Positions 19,968-42,351 of a stretch of DNA of 64,000 nucleotides are shown piece by piece. Source of the stretch: Aporrectodea caliginosa (Eukaryota > Annelida > Clitellata > Crassiclitellata > Lumbricidae). How positions within the stretch are numbered: the first letter of the stretch is position 1; the number at the start of each line of letters is the position of its first letter. Where the stretch lies: contig JACEVL010000150.1 of assembly GCA_020284085.1 (NCBI GenBank), forward strand, positions 396,501 to 460,500. The letters are read 5' to 3'. A model generated the notes under the pieces. That model saw nothing but the letters and a program-made list of their open reading frames with translations, did no database searches and was not told where the DNA came from. A program made the position numbers and the translations under genes.

Positions 19968-21396
19968 CAGTGCCGTTTTAAGGCCTAGGCACGCGAGGCA
20001 CGTGCCTAGGGCCCCGCGTCAGGGGCCCCGCGGCGACCCCAAAACAAAACTACATCGCGACTATGTAAGATAATATTTCTCAACAATATTATGAGTTCCA
20101 GCAATTCTGCAAAGTTATATCAATAACACATCTTTAAACATACGTTTTTCAAACTTTTTTAGTTAAATATAATTATTGGTAATAAGCGCATTCTGCGCAG
20201 AGCGCAAGAGAAGTTAGACTGAAATAAATCAATAATTTTAAAGAATGGCGCACTGTATCTGTATATTTATTGCTTTCATTCGTCTGCTTTCTACAACGCT
20301 AATTACGTTATCAAACAATTTTTTTAGGTCTTGGTAAGTTACTTTGAATTGTTAATATGAAATCTCTCTCAGTCCTAATAACATAGTCAATTTCTAAATT
20401 GTTTAAAATTTAAAATTATATATATATACTTTAATTCGCACAAAGCAGAACCAGAAGCAGAATCCAGAAACAGAGAAACTAAGCAAACTTAGCAAAGATT
20501 ATAACAAAGCAAATTATAACAAAGCGTAATCAAATTTCTCACACAGATAGTAGGCTAGAACCCGCTAGATGTCTTCATGTCGGTACTCGGTAGTGAACTT
20601 GGAAAACTTATTTAACTTAACGAAATCTAAAACTGCTCTTGTTGTCGCTTCATTTCCACATAAGCTAATTTGATAGTTTCTACCCATGCTATTATGCAGA
20701 TTGTGAATGTCAGTTATCACCAATTTTCAATTTTATAACAATAAGAACTGTAACGTATGTTAAACTAAATTTCTACTTTACACTAGTCTTGTAGTACAAA
20801 GATTGCTGTGTTAGCCATGGGCGTCTTGAGTGGGGCAAGGGAGCATTTGCCCCTGGATTTTGCAAATATTTAACCTAATTATCATCTTGTTTTTAACAAT
20901 GAATAGGCCTAGCTATGATTTTTCCACTGTTATATTTTTTATCCAAACTAGTCAAGATAAACCTGAAAAATTAAAATAGCTATATAAAAACATTGAAACT
21001 TTTAACAGTTTTGTGTGTTTGAAATAAACGTTCAGATATAGCTGAAAACGGATCCCAGAACGTTAAAAAAACAGGCTGCATATGTGCCTCCAAAAGCGCT
21101 GGCAGCAGTTGGGATCCGCGCAGACCCTAATCGCTGGAGCGAGCACTGAGTGTGACATGATAGGTTGCTCGGCACCCTTGTTAGTCCCCTGCAGTGCCCA
21201 AAAATTCGCCCCATCCCCACTGATTATATGTGTTAGCTGTGTTAGCAGTTTAGTTAGGCTATATCAATAAATTTTCACATGTGCACATGCAGTGCATTAA
21301 TGCATATCTGAGACCTGAGTGATTGAGGCAGAAATCGGGTTACGTTTAAGGTTAGGAGTTGTGCCTAGGGCCCCCAAACTCCTTAAAACGGCTCTG
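19968..21396. mobile_element. Non-autonomous hAT-type DNA transposon
   Basis: Terminal inverted repeats CAGTGCCGTTTTAAGG (left) and CCTTAAAACGGCTCTG (right) match at 15 of 16 positions. Both ends are followed inward by a GTGCCTAGGGCCCC block. The 8-bp sequence CATACATA flanks both sides (19960-19967 and 21397-21404), as expected for hAT insertion, although the context is CATA-rich. No transposase frame is present in 1.43 kb. A second element-like end (GGGCGTCTTGAGTGGGGCAA near 20821) may be nested inside. Confidence 0.8.
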
Positions 21397-21404
21397 CATA
21401 CATA

Positions 21405-22040
21405 CCTACATAAATGCACAAATACACCGTATCTGCATACATAGTACTTACTAACATACATGTTTAACGCACACTAACATACACTCATATGTTTATACGT
21501 ACACATTTCCCTATACACATACATGCATGCACAGAAAGAAACAGAAACACGACGACTGCAATCCAACAGTAGGAGCTTTCGTCTTCCCTGACGTTGGCAT
21601 TCATGATCCATGAACCCACGGGAGAGAATGTTAGGTTTAGTTGGGTGCCCGCTTGGCTGGCATTCATTGAACGGTTAACCATCCAAGCACTGACGGACTT
21701 CATATATTGCCTGCATTCACTGTGCCTGACAGCGTCGTATCCACAGCGCCTAGCGCTCAGATTGGGTGTGGTTCCCGTAAAGCTCTATATCTCTACGAAT
21801 AGGCAACCTAGATTATATGGGTTAGTTGGTGTGTGGGGGGGGTGTGTGTGCGTGTGTGTGTGTGTGTGTGTGTGCGTGTGTGTGTGTGAGTTTCTTTTTT
21901 GTCTCCACGTCTCTGTCTCTGTGTCTGCCTGCCTCTTTGTCTGTCTGTCTTTGTGTGTCTGTGTGTCTAAATGTATGTGTGCATGCATGCGTCTGTCTGC
22001 CTCTACATCAGGTGACTGCATGTCTCTCTATTTCTAATTT
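21405..22040. repeat. CATA, (GT)n and CTGT tracts
   Basis: ACATACAT sequence to about 21530, a GT run at about 21840-21890, then CTGTCTGT-rich DNA to 22015. The 147-residue frame across it is low-complexity. Confidence 0.75.
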
Positions 22041-22542
22041 TCTATCTTGTGTAGCATGAGACAATGTGCTATTGTTTGTCAGTTGTTTGTAAGCGCCTTG
22101 ACCTCATTCAACCGCTCGACACCATTTGCCACCTGCAAGATATATCCAGTGGGTCGGTACACAATAACTTAACATAATTATATGCATAAACAATGTTTTA
22201 ATTTCTAATAATACATAGTATATATCTCTACATTGATGAGTTCCACGCATCCATCAATAATAAATTATTGATTGACAGTCTGAATTTGAGACGAGTGCAG
22301 GACAGCCTATCCATGAAAAACTCGGGGCAATTATTTCCGTTCATATTGATACATGAATTCTGCAATTAAATATTTATTTATGGATTTTATTTTTAGAATC
22401 TTCAGGCTTGAGAACATATGGTCAGTGTCATCTTCATAATAATTATATTGTTTAGCAACAATTCTCACTTTGTAAAATCGTTAGAACTTTCAATCGAGAG
22501 GGGTAATTGGCTACCCAAATGAGGCTGCAGTAAGAGAGGTAT
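22041..22542. other. No recognised feature
   Basis: AT-rich sequence with TTATTGA palindromes near 22255. No coding segment. Confidence 0.4.
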
Positions 22543-22636
22543 GGTAATCGTAATCGTAATCGTAATCGTAAACTCGAAACTTCTACAGCGCCCACAAAAG
22601 CGAAGTCGCGGGAACCAGCTTATTCACAGGCGCTCA
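22543..22636 (-). mobile_element. Dispersed repeat R1 copy, inverted
   Basis: Four GTAATC units, AAACTCGAAACTTCTACAGC, CCCACAAAAGCGAAGTCGCG and CCAGCTTATTCACAGGCGCT: a full reverse-complement R1 tail with its (CGATTA)n end intact. Confidence 0.85.
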
Positions 22637-23344
22637 ATAAAATCAAAATCGATAGGCAGAGGTCAAAATCCAGAGAGTCAGGCAGGCAGACAGGCAGGCG
22701 GCTAAGGTGGATGGTGTTTGGTGTTCAGACGGCGAGGTAAATAAGTGAATAATAAAGAAAGAGCAGTGCAAACTTACGTAGTAAATATTGAGTGCGATTC
22801 AATATACACCAATACTTTTAGCAATATTTTTCGTAATTTGCATCATATATGTTCTTTCCATTTGAGGTGACTGTCGATAAAAACATCAAGAAATTTACAA
22901 TTTATGTGCAGTTTGCTGACTGCCATACATAATGACACTTCTCAAGGTCCCTACTCAGCAACCTTCTCAGGGCAGGTTCAAATCGGCAATCTCTGCGTTA
23001 CAATGCGAGCGCTGTCCCACAGTTCTCTAGCATGCATGTCTCAAATTCAAACAAAGACTAGTGTTTTATACTGCATGTTTTTAGCCACAGCGTATGAGGA
23101 TCTGTGACCAGTCTTCTCCCTCACTCTCGATCGGGTCTTCCCACTAACAATACTGTCAATACATATGTACTCAAACTAAAGCAGAGTTCTCAAGAAACTC
23201 AAGTGAAACATAAATCTCTAAATAGCCTACTCTCTGCAGGCCCTCCTTTAGGGGATATGAACCCCGACATCTCTGTCGACATTCCAGCACGGTATACCGT
23301 ATACCAGTCGACCATCACCCACCCCAATTGAGCTAACTGGTCCG
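22637..23344. other. Spacer with SINE-like remnant
   Basis: CAAGGTCCCTACTCAGCAAC and GGTTCAAATCGGC near 22938-22986 match the tRNA-like family of 1115-1262. No coding segment. Confidence 0.5.
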
Positions 23345-23668
23345 ATTAGCTATATTGTACTTATAACGAAAGGTTAGTCGCCTCTTTCCGTGAGGATCCC
23401 GGTTTGCATATCGATGGTCGTCTATACTTCAAAGATTTTAATATCTGTCTAGCATGATCCGTACTCGGGAACCTTAAATGGCGTGACACCCTTTCAACCG
23501 GGCATTTGCAATGAATTGATCTCACCCGATCAATTCATTACAAAATGACCGGGGTCGAGATCATTCAGTCGCTATGTAAATGTAAATGTAATGTAAATCT
23601 TCGAAACTTTGTCAGCGCTCACAAAAACGACGTAAGAGGAGACCAACTTATTCACCGACGCTAGACCA
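23345..23668. mobile_element. SINE-like core plus inverted R1 tail
   Basis: 23345-23573 carries GTGAGGATCCCGGTTTGC, ATGATCCGTACTCGGG, CCTTAAATGGCGTG and GATCAATTCATTACAAAATG. It is joined to an inverted R1 tail (CCAACTTATTCACCGACGC) at 23574-23668. Confidence 0.6.
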
Positions 23669-24639
23669 GCTTTATACACGTATTCATTTAAGATTTTAAG
23701 TCGCTCCATAACCATGCACAAGTCCTGCACACAAGCATAATCTGCTCAACTTAGGAACAATTTGCCCTTGAAGGTGACATTCTCTTTGCAAACATTAGAC
23801 CGATATCTAAAAAACAATTATCATCATTATCTTTTCTCTAGTCTTGCTGTGTGGTCCTTGTCCCTGGATTCTCAGCTTGCTCTAACGTCACCAAACGACC
23901 AGCAATCAGAATCGCTTCGGTCCAGAGAGCGTCTTCTTAACCCACTATTTCCCCCTCTCTCACCTTTAATAACATTTTCTAACAATCTAGTAATTAGTAA
24001 CGCTGAAAAGTTTCAATATTGTGTGTCAGTGACTAAGCCACTATGCAAGACTATGATTATGTATAGCCTATATTTAGCTACGGGGCAACAGGCATTTGTG
24101 TATATTGTTGTATCTGGATATTTCAAGTGGATAGTTTGCTCTGTCTTAACTTATGGCCAGTTCCTTGAACGATTGGTACGCCTGTTAAGCTTCACCAGTT
24201 TGCATAAGGTGTGTTCAAAATTCGGCCATCTAGCGAAAAACAAACTCTATATATATATATAAGTCTAAAAATTTATAGTATAAGGGAACATGGCAGTTTG
24301 GTTTCATCTAACGAGACCCTGTTTTGCTATTAGTAAGTCAAGGTTCTGAGTTAGAGTCATTCTATGATTGAACCGAGTGAGGTTCCTCCTGTCAGTTTAG
24401 ATGTCAGTTGCTGTTTGTCTCGGTCCATTGCGACCGACAGAGTTGCTCGTTCCGTGAAGTGGCTTCTTCTGGTTGAACTGTTCGAGGTCACCGCGGTTGA
24501 AGCTGTAGGCCTACTGCGGTTTGTTAAGTTCGTTTCTGTTTCTTTTCGAAAAGTACAAACTTACTTTTGAATAGTATAGTTATATCCTAACCCTAGTGAG
24601 AATCGTCTTTAATTTAACAATATGTATATGTACATATAG
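23669..24639. other. No recognised feature
   Basis: A 166-codon open frame at 23762-24262 shows no domain, no signal and an AT-rich repetitive end. It is considered spurious. Nothing else seen. Confidence 0.4.
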
Positions 24640-25150
24640 CATCTGTCTTTGTGTCTATAGCTGTATGTGTGCGTGTGTGTGCGTGCATATATATGTATGT
24701 ATGTATATCGAGTGTGTTCTTTGTGGAACTCGGTCAAGACCTCACACGCTAAACCTTCGGTCTCTTTTATCTTAGTAAGAACTTCGTCTGCTGTAGGTCC
24801 TGACTTTTGCCGATCAGTCAAACGTGCAAAGTAACGTGCAAAGTTTGATCTGATCAACCGGTATCATCCTCTCTGTCCGTTCGTTCGTCTGTCTGTCTGT
24901 CTGTTTGTCTGTTTATCTGTCTATCTTTTTCCTCGATTTCCTTTTGTTTAATTTCTGTGACTTTCAAAGTCTTACTTGGCTGTACTTGATGTCGCTTTCT
25001 GCGTCTGTCTCTTATCTGTTCTGGGACTCGGTTTGTTTCTCTCTCTGACTCTGTTTGTCTCTGTCTGTGTCTCTGTTTCTGTCTGTCTGTGTCTCTCTGC
25101 CCCTGTCTCTGTCTCTCTTTATCTCTCTCTCTACCTCTTTTTGTAGCTCT
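24640..25150. repeat. GTAT and CTGTCT pyrimidine tracts
   Basis: GTATGTATG near 24690-24712, then a long CTGT/CTCT-rich strand from about 24880 to 25150. The 153-residue Arg/Gln/Glu-rich minus-strand frame is its complement. Confidence 0.85.
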
Positions 25151-25577
25151 CTGTTTTATGACCTCTCCGGCTACTTTTGATTCAGACTCTTTATTTCTAC
25201 CTCCCTCTCTTACTCTCAGCCTCCCCATCCATCCTATAAAACTCGACATCGTTGACATCTCAGTTCTGTTCTCGTCAGTCGTCTTCTGTGCGTCTAACTC
25301 CGAATCGATTGACAACCAGAGAGTAGGACAAACTGTGCAGATCAGCAGCGAAGCGATTGGCTATAGACCGTTCTGTTCTGCGGACATCATTTAGCCAGAG
25401 GAAAAGATATAGGCCCCTACATCTCGCTACGACAGAGCGATATAATATCTCGGCCAAGTCTTGGCCAGTTGTATCGTACGGTTTCATTTCATAGCTCGTT
25501 GTCAGTCTCTGTTTGAACCACCTGATACAGGTGTCGAGTTCTGCTGAAGGTTTGAAAGTCACATTGCAACTGGAAAA

Positions 25578-35698
<10,121 letters not shown>

Positions 35699-38239
35699 AA
35701 ACGTCATCGGCATAAAAACGTCACCAAATACGTCATAGATGCGTCGACGTCAATACGTCATTATATCAGTTGTGACTGAGGCTAAAATGTAAAAACGATT
35801 GTTTGGGTTGTTGCGTACTGCAGAGTCCTTGTTTTCAACCCTGATCAGAAACGCTTCGCATTCGCATATTCGCACGCGGCATAGCATGTAGGCTATACAC
35901 GCACGTTTACACGGTAGCAGAAAAATATTATGCGTGTACAACCGTTTTAGTTGTGATTTTGTATTTATAATTGCAATTGTAATATCAGTACTTTAGCTTC
36001 AAAGAAACTAAACAACGACGCTCTCTTCGCTAGTCTAATTGCTGAACAACATTATTGCATAATTTAAAAACCAATGTTCAGATAATTAGAAAAACTCTCC
36101 AGTTATGGACCCTCACACACGTACAACCCACCCGGCGGATTTCCATGCATGGTTACAGATGAAACCACATTTAAAGTTGTTGCGATGAATTTCTACAGAG
36201 AGTCTCAAGCTGGGCGTGTGCTAATCCAAAGGCAGATTTTAATCTGCATACCTTTCTCAGCGGGCGACCAATGTAATGAACATAGCACGCGTGACAGGTG
36301 ATAATGTTTATAGGTCATGGCTCAGGTCAGAGAATTTTGAATCATAGGTAGCCACGACAAAATTGGATTGATTAATGCAATGTAACCTACTAGCAAATTT
36401 ATGCAGAGCCTGCAGAAAGTATTTAAGGAATTAAACGTTATTGAAACGTTGAAAAGGTGCCTATCTAAGGTCTGGTGTATGTTCTGGTGTTGAGAGAATG
36501 GAGATAGAAATATTGAGTCAGTTCAGGCAGACAGGCAAACAAACACACACACACAGACAGACAGACAGACACACACAGACGAGACGGACAGACACACTAC
36601 ACATACAGACAAAGAGACACACAGATATAGACAGAGAGACAACAAACACATGGAAAGACACATAGCCGCTCACGCAGACAGACTCACACAGACCCACACT
36701 ACACCGAGAGACACAGGCAGATGAACAGACATGTCTAAACACACAGACATATAGAAACAGACTGAGAGACAGACAGACAGACAGACAGAAAACACTCTTA
36801 TAATAGTCGACAATGGGTCTACATATCGAGGACAAAGGGCCTAACCGATGGGGTCAGGAGGCAGCCCTTCAGATGACACAGCCCTGTCACGTCAACCGGT
36901 GATAACCCGGGTCATGTACATGTAGAGAGGCCTATCAACACGTTTATTACGCCAAAGAAGCAGAACAACAGCCATACTGCAGAAATTATAACGAATAGGA
37001 AAGAAAACCTAGAACATTAGCCTAATTATAATCCACAGACTATCAGCTTAATGTTACGCCTCCTGTATAATACACAGGTCATCAAACTTACTACAGGCCG
37101 TACAGTTGAGCAATGGCATCATGTGCTTTCATATATACAAAGGCAAGGCAATCATAGTCATGGGAATTATCTTATAAGTATGTCCACAACAGATTATGAA
37201 TAGCAAAATTATCAGAACATTTCAAATGGAAATATAGTTTACAACGACGTACTTTCGCCGAAAAAGTGAAATTCATCCTGCCCAGTCCATCAGTGAAACT
37301 TTTAACGCTGTCCCATTTCTTAAACCCGAATATAAGACAATGTACATAATTCCACCATGCATTTAAATTCATGCGATTGTCTTACTGATAAAGTCAAGGC
37401 AGGGAGGGCATAGGTCAGAAGGGGCAAGGTGTAGGTCTCTTAAGTAAAGATGTAAGATTTCATATAAATTGGAGGCATGAGACGTTCGTAGGACATATTG
37501 AGTTCGAATCCGCTTCTGTGATGCCTGTCAAGTCAACCGCGTGGAATTTTTTCGTTTTGGATGATTTTAAAAACACCTAAAAATGACCAGTCCAGAATCT
37601 CCGCTTGCTTTTCCTGTGGGTCCTCAAAACGGTACTATAAAGATTCCAGCAACACAACATCTGTTGCCAAGAATATCGTAGATGTAGTCCTTCTGAGCGC
37701 TATACTTTGAATACGTAGACCTTGCATCACCTGCCACCACTGAAATCTCCATTCTTCGAACAGTTTACAGTCTTGAAGCGAGCGTCAGAAGAGCTCTTAG
37801 TAGCCGCTAATAGGTTTTTGGGCTTTTCCTGATCCAACGACAGTAACATTTTACATCAACTGTCTATTTTATAAAATGTGAGCGTTTGACTTGCATCACT
37901 AAAATACTAATTACTTATTTACTTGCCTACTTTTCAATGTCGACCTTATCTGATCACTGAACGCCTCTGAACGGCTAACCCACTAGAGGCGCTTTATAAA
38001 TGTTTGAATGCAATACAATACAAAGATCAGATCAGATCGGATTGAAAAGTGATCAGCTTTCTCACCTGTTATCTTCTCTAACCCAGGTGTTCGCATATGC
38101 TTTAGGTGCGCCATCGGCTATTGCCTTCCGCACTAGACACCTGTGCATATGTAAATGTATGTGCGTATGCATGTATGTGGCGTTTTAGGCTCTAAGTATA
38201 GGCCTATTCGTAGGCCGTTGGGCTGGGTTTTCCCCGCAG
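35699..38239. other. Intergenic region
   Basis: Holds an ACAG/ACAC-rich tract at 36535-36790, a LINE-like minus-strand piece at 37172-37372 (weak) and a LINE tail at 38100-38160 (GCGCCATCGGCTATTGCC). Earlier exons of the following gene are expected here but none is recognised. Confidence 0.45.
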
Positions 38240-38334
38240 TTTAGTCCTCGTGAAGATATTGCTGTTCGGTTCAGGCAGATTGGCATTAGACCGTGGAACG
38301 ACAACGGCGAGAGTGTTGCGACTGTGTCCCTCAG
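38240..38334 (+). CDS. CABIT gene, shared exon a
   Basis: Clean acceptor GGTTTTCCCCGCAG and donor CTCAG/GTAAGA. Encodes [19 protein letters not shown] and [12 protein letters not shown], phase 0 in, phase 2 out; the phase-2 start of the next exon matches. No start codon. Confidence 0.75.
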
Positions 38335-41300
38335 GTAAGAATACCCGAGACGAATTTATACGAAAACTTAGGGAAAATATTAAGTGAATTTACGAAAGTT
38401 TGCGAAATATCTTAGGTGTGCGAATCTTTAGGAAATCGCACAGCAGATCATTTAAGCTGTGATGATAATTATCTTAGACGAATGTGCCTGGGATGAGGAT
38501 TGAGATGTGTTTATGAGCAATATTGAATCTACATATATATAGGAGGCTCGAACTAACAATCGTTGAATTACAGATTAATTACGCTGCCGAATAGACCGCT
38601 CTGGCATCCTCAGTGTTATCTACACGTATGTGGGAATAAATATGGATTATAATAGAATTACTTTATATTGTACATATGGATTACAGAATTACTCTATGTA
38701 TTATTCGTTGCAATGCATTACGAGGCAATTCAGTGGTATACGCCCTGAGGTGTAGGTATATTTTGTACTCTAATGTAAGCTAACGTAACCTAATAAGCTA
38801 GTGTAATCTTTTGTGTGGCTGCATTTCTTCCATGGCCAAGCCCTGCAACTCTGTCAAAGACCACTCCTCTCTTCGATCGGCATTTGCTGGAAAGTATGTT
38901 GTTCCTGCTACACGTCTTGTCTTTGGCCGGTGTCAAGAAATAGAGTGTCTCTCATACATGAGTATCCCCTTAGCGAAATGGAGTATTCGGTTTAGTTTGC
39001 ATTTTTGGCGGTTTCTAAGTGTATTCAGTCGTACTGTTTGGATTTATTGTACAAAAAATATTTTAAGTTGCGTATCTGAAATTAATTTACTTCGTTTTGG
39101 TGATTTTGACTGGAATTTCGTCTTGGCTTTCGTGACGCGTATGACGATGGGGGATAGAATGGTTTATCCCCCCGAATACTCTAAACCGGTTTATTCCATC
39201 CGGTGGGATAAATTCATATATCCCCCAGATAGTCTTAGGACGGATACTCTATTTCGTGATACCGGCGTTCATTCACAGTTGCCGGTCCCTCCACCTGGAA
39301 CACTCTCCCCCTCATGTTCGCAACTCTCTCTCGGCGAGACTGTCTTTAACTCTAAATTGAAAACTTAACCTCTTCCAGTCTACCTATGGCTCTTAATGGT
39401 TGCCCAGCTTCATTGCCTGGCTTTAATGTGCACATCTGAACTTGGTTAGGAGGGCATTATCAAATTACAGTTGCATTGTATTGTATTGTATTGTATAATG
39501 TAATCTAATGTGAACCAGAGGTAACTAATCTATTAGAATCTAATTGATTAGCTAATCGATTAGACAAACAGCTAACTCTAATTCTAATCGATTAACTACA
39601 CGATTTTACTAATTCTATTTCTAATGGATTAGCTAATTAATTTTAAGTAGCTAATCATAATTCTAATAGATTTGCAATTTAACTAATCGATTAGCTAATT
39701 CTAATTCTTATCGATCAGCTACAACATTTGGTTAATTCTAATTTTAAGCGATTAGCATATTTCAGCAGCTAATTCTAATTCTAATTGATTAACAATTTTA
39801 CTAATTGTGCCCATCACTGATGTGAACTAGTGTAATCTGATGTGTGGCTAATGCAATCTAATGTAAACCAATGTAATCTATATAACGTGTGGCTAATGCA
39901 ATCTAGTGTATGAATGACTGCGAATGAATGACTGAGTGTAAGCTAATGTAATCTAATGTAGGCTCAGAACTTAGAACTTAGGCCTTCCCGTGTAGGTCTG
40001 CACATCGGGCAACACACTCGTATTTGTTGCATTGTTTCTGTTGCAAGTGATTTCACCCGGGTGGGTTGCAAGCCCACCGCAGAACCCTCCTCCTTTATCC
40101 TGGCTTAGGACATGCTCAGACTTAATGTAGGCTAATGTATGGCAGACTCAAATATGTTATGTTGTCTGCTCAGAGGTGTCTGAGTGCATGACTATCTAAT
40201 TGATCTGAGATGGTCTGACTCAGATAAGGAGCAAGGAACATTATGTCTAGCTGAAGCCACGCGTGACGCACGCGCGACCTTTGTAACGATTGATAAATTA
40301 GTTTGAGCCTTGAGGATACAGGCGACTATAATAGATGGAGGCAATTTACAGGCAAATTTGAGTTATGGATTGAGATAATTCAACGGTACTAGAAATTGTT
40401 GATAGAGGTAAGTTAAAGGTTAAGGGAATTGTTGATAGAGGTAGGCTATTAAAGCAATTTAACTAAACCAATTTAACAGGTACCGTAAAGGAAATTGTTG
40501 ATAGATGTAACATAAAATTTAGCAGTAATGATACAAGTAATTATGTATAGAGGCAATTTGAATGTTAAGGTAATTATCGACAGAAAAGAAAATGGTGAGT
40601 GCGGATAGAAGTAATTTAATCTTCTGTACCGCCGATGCTAATAGTCATTCTTTCCCTTCGTATCTGTTGACCCCTCATCGCCATTGTTATCTCTACGATT
40701 GATGCTCTTCATGTCCTGTTATTCTTCCGATGTTTGGTACAACGCATTCTTTTTCCTCAGCAGTCCAGCGATGGTATCTGCTACCAACGAGTACCAACGT
40801 TTCCGTCTAGTTTTCTACTTGTTTGTTTGCAAGTCTATTGTTTTACAATTATACAGTTTTACAATGTTACACTGTTGAAGCTTAACATTATTTACTGTGG
40901 TCGGGCCATCCCCCGGTTAAATGTAATTGCCCAACAAAATGCGACGTGAGCTTCTCTTCACCACTTTACCGCGAGCGCTTAAGAAAGGGTTAAGAATCGA
41001 TCGTGGTTTTATTTGGCAATGGTAATAGCAATGGTAATTGCAGATTTATATAGCGCCACTTCAAACGTTACTCACCAGTTGCGCCCCAGACCTTACACAA
41101 TGAAACCACGATCGAACTAAATGGTCTTCAAACGTTTCCGAAAAGAGGGAAAAGAGAGGCTGAGGAGTTAATGCCGCAGGTTGTTGGGCAGCCTGTTCCA
41201 GGATGATGGGCCGACCACAGCAAAACTTCTGTGCCGGGCTTTTGTTAGGTCGGGGAGCGCCTCTGATGATTCTCTCTCTTACAATTGTGTTATATAAATT

Positions 41301-42315
41301 TGCAATTCCAATTACCAGTCTTCCTTAGAAGCTACATTTCCGCTTGCATTTCGTTGCTGCCTGTAAGGTCTTCCTCACAGATACAATCCCGAAACGAATT
41401 CCTGTTAACAATTCTTTTGAGCAATTCTTAGGAATCGAAAGCAGGAAGTAGATAGAGGAATCTCCAAAGACCAAGAAAACTACTGTGTGCAGTTCGAACA
41501 ATAGGAAGTCGACTAGAGGGTTGAAAAGTTTCCCTCAGCAAACAAGAAACTGTCGAGAAAGAGCTGCACACAGACTAACACACAAACACTCACCGATACA
41601 CGGACACACAAAGACTGAGACGCATACCCACATACACACATACACGCATTCATGCATACAAAGGTACACATATGCACACCTGCAACATAATGCAAACATT
41701 CAAACATAGATACGTGCTAGATACATGGATACACAGATTATAATGCACACATACACAAGCATCCATACACACAGGCAGATATAGACGGATGTAGGCTACA
41801 GATATTAACATTTCGTAGACCAAGAAAGGTTTCCAGAGAGCTCTTTCAAGAGCAGTGCCAAGTTGGGACTTAATCGGTAACAGGTGGTTGAGCACCTGTC
41901 TTACAACACTTCCTGTCTATTGTCAAGTATTTTGTGAAACGGTCGCACTATACCTTTGTCCGTCCATCCGTTCATTCATTGTTTTATTCTTTCATTCATT
42001 CACTTTTAATTCATCAATTCGTTATTTCATTTATTATCCATCCATGCATCAATCCTTCAATCTGTCCGTCTGTCTGTCCGTCCATCTGTCCATAAATCCA
42101 TTCACCCACCGATCAACCCAACCATCCACTCACATCATCCATCATCCATTCATTCATCCATCCATCCATCCATCCATCCATCCATCCCGTCCATCCATCC
42201 ATCCATCCATCCATCCATCCATCCATCCATCCATCCATCCATCCATCCATCCATCCATCCATCCATCCATCCATCCATCCATCCATCTGTATCCAATGTC
42301 TATCCAGCCATCCAT

Positions 42316-42351
<36 letters not shown>

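Noticed and set aside
23762..24262. 166-codon plus-strand frame
   Set aside because: No domain, AT-rich, ends in an AT microsatellite, no splice or promoter context.
24854..25315. 153-codon minus-strand frame rich in Arg, Gln and Glu
   Set aside because: Complement of a CTGT/CTCT pyrimidine tract.
36851..36902. Candidate first exon (MGSGGSPSDDTAL) for the CABIT gene ending in a GTGATA donor
   Set aside because: Phase fits, but the start region matches the inverted LINE tail seen at 60640-60660, the start context is weak and the donor is poor.
38811..39368. 185-codon plus-strand frame
   Set aside because: Both ends match LINE C-terminal sequence; treated as a decayed element.
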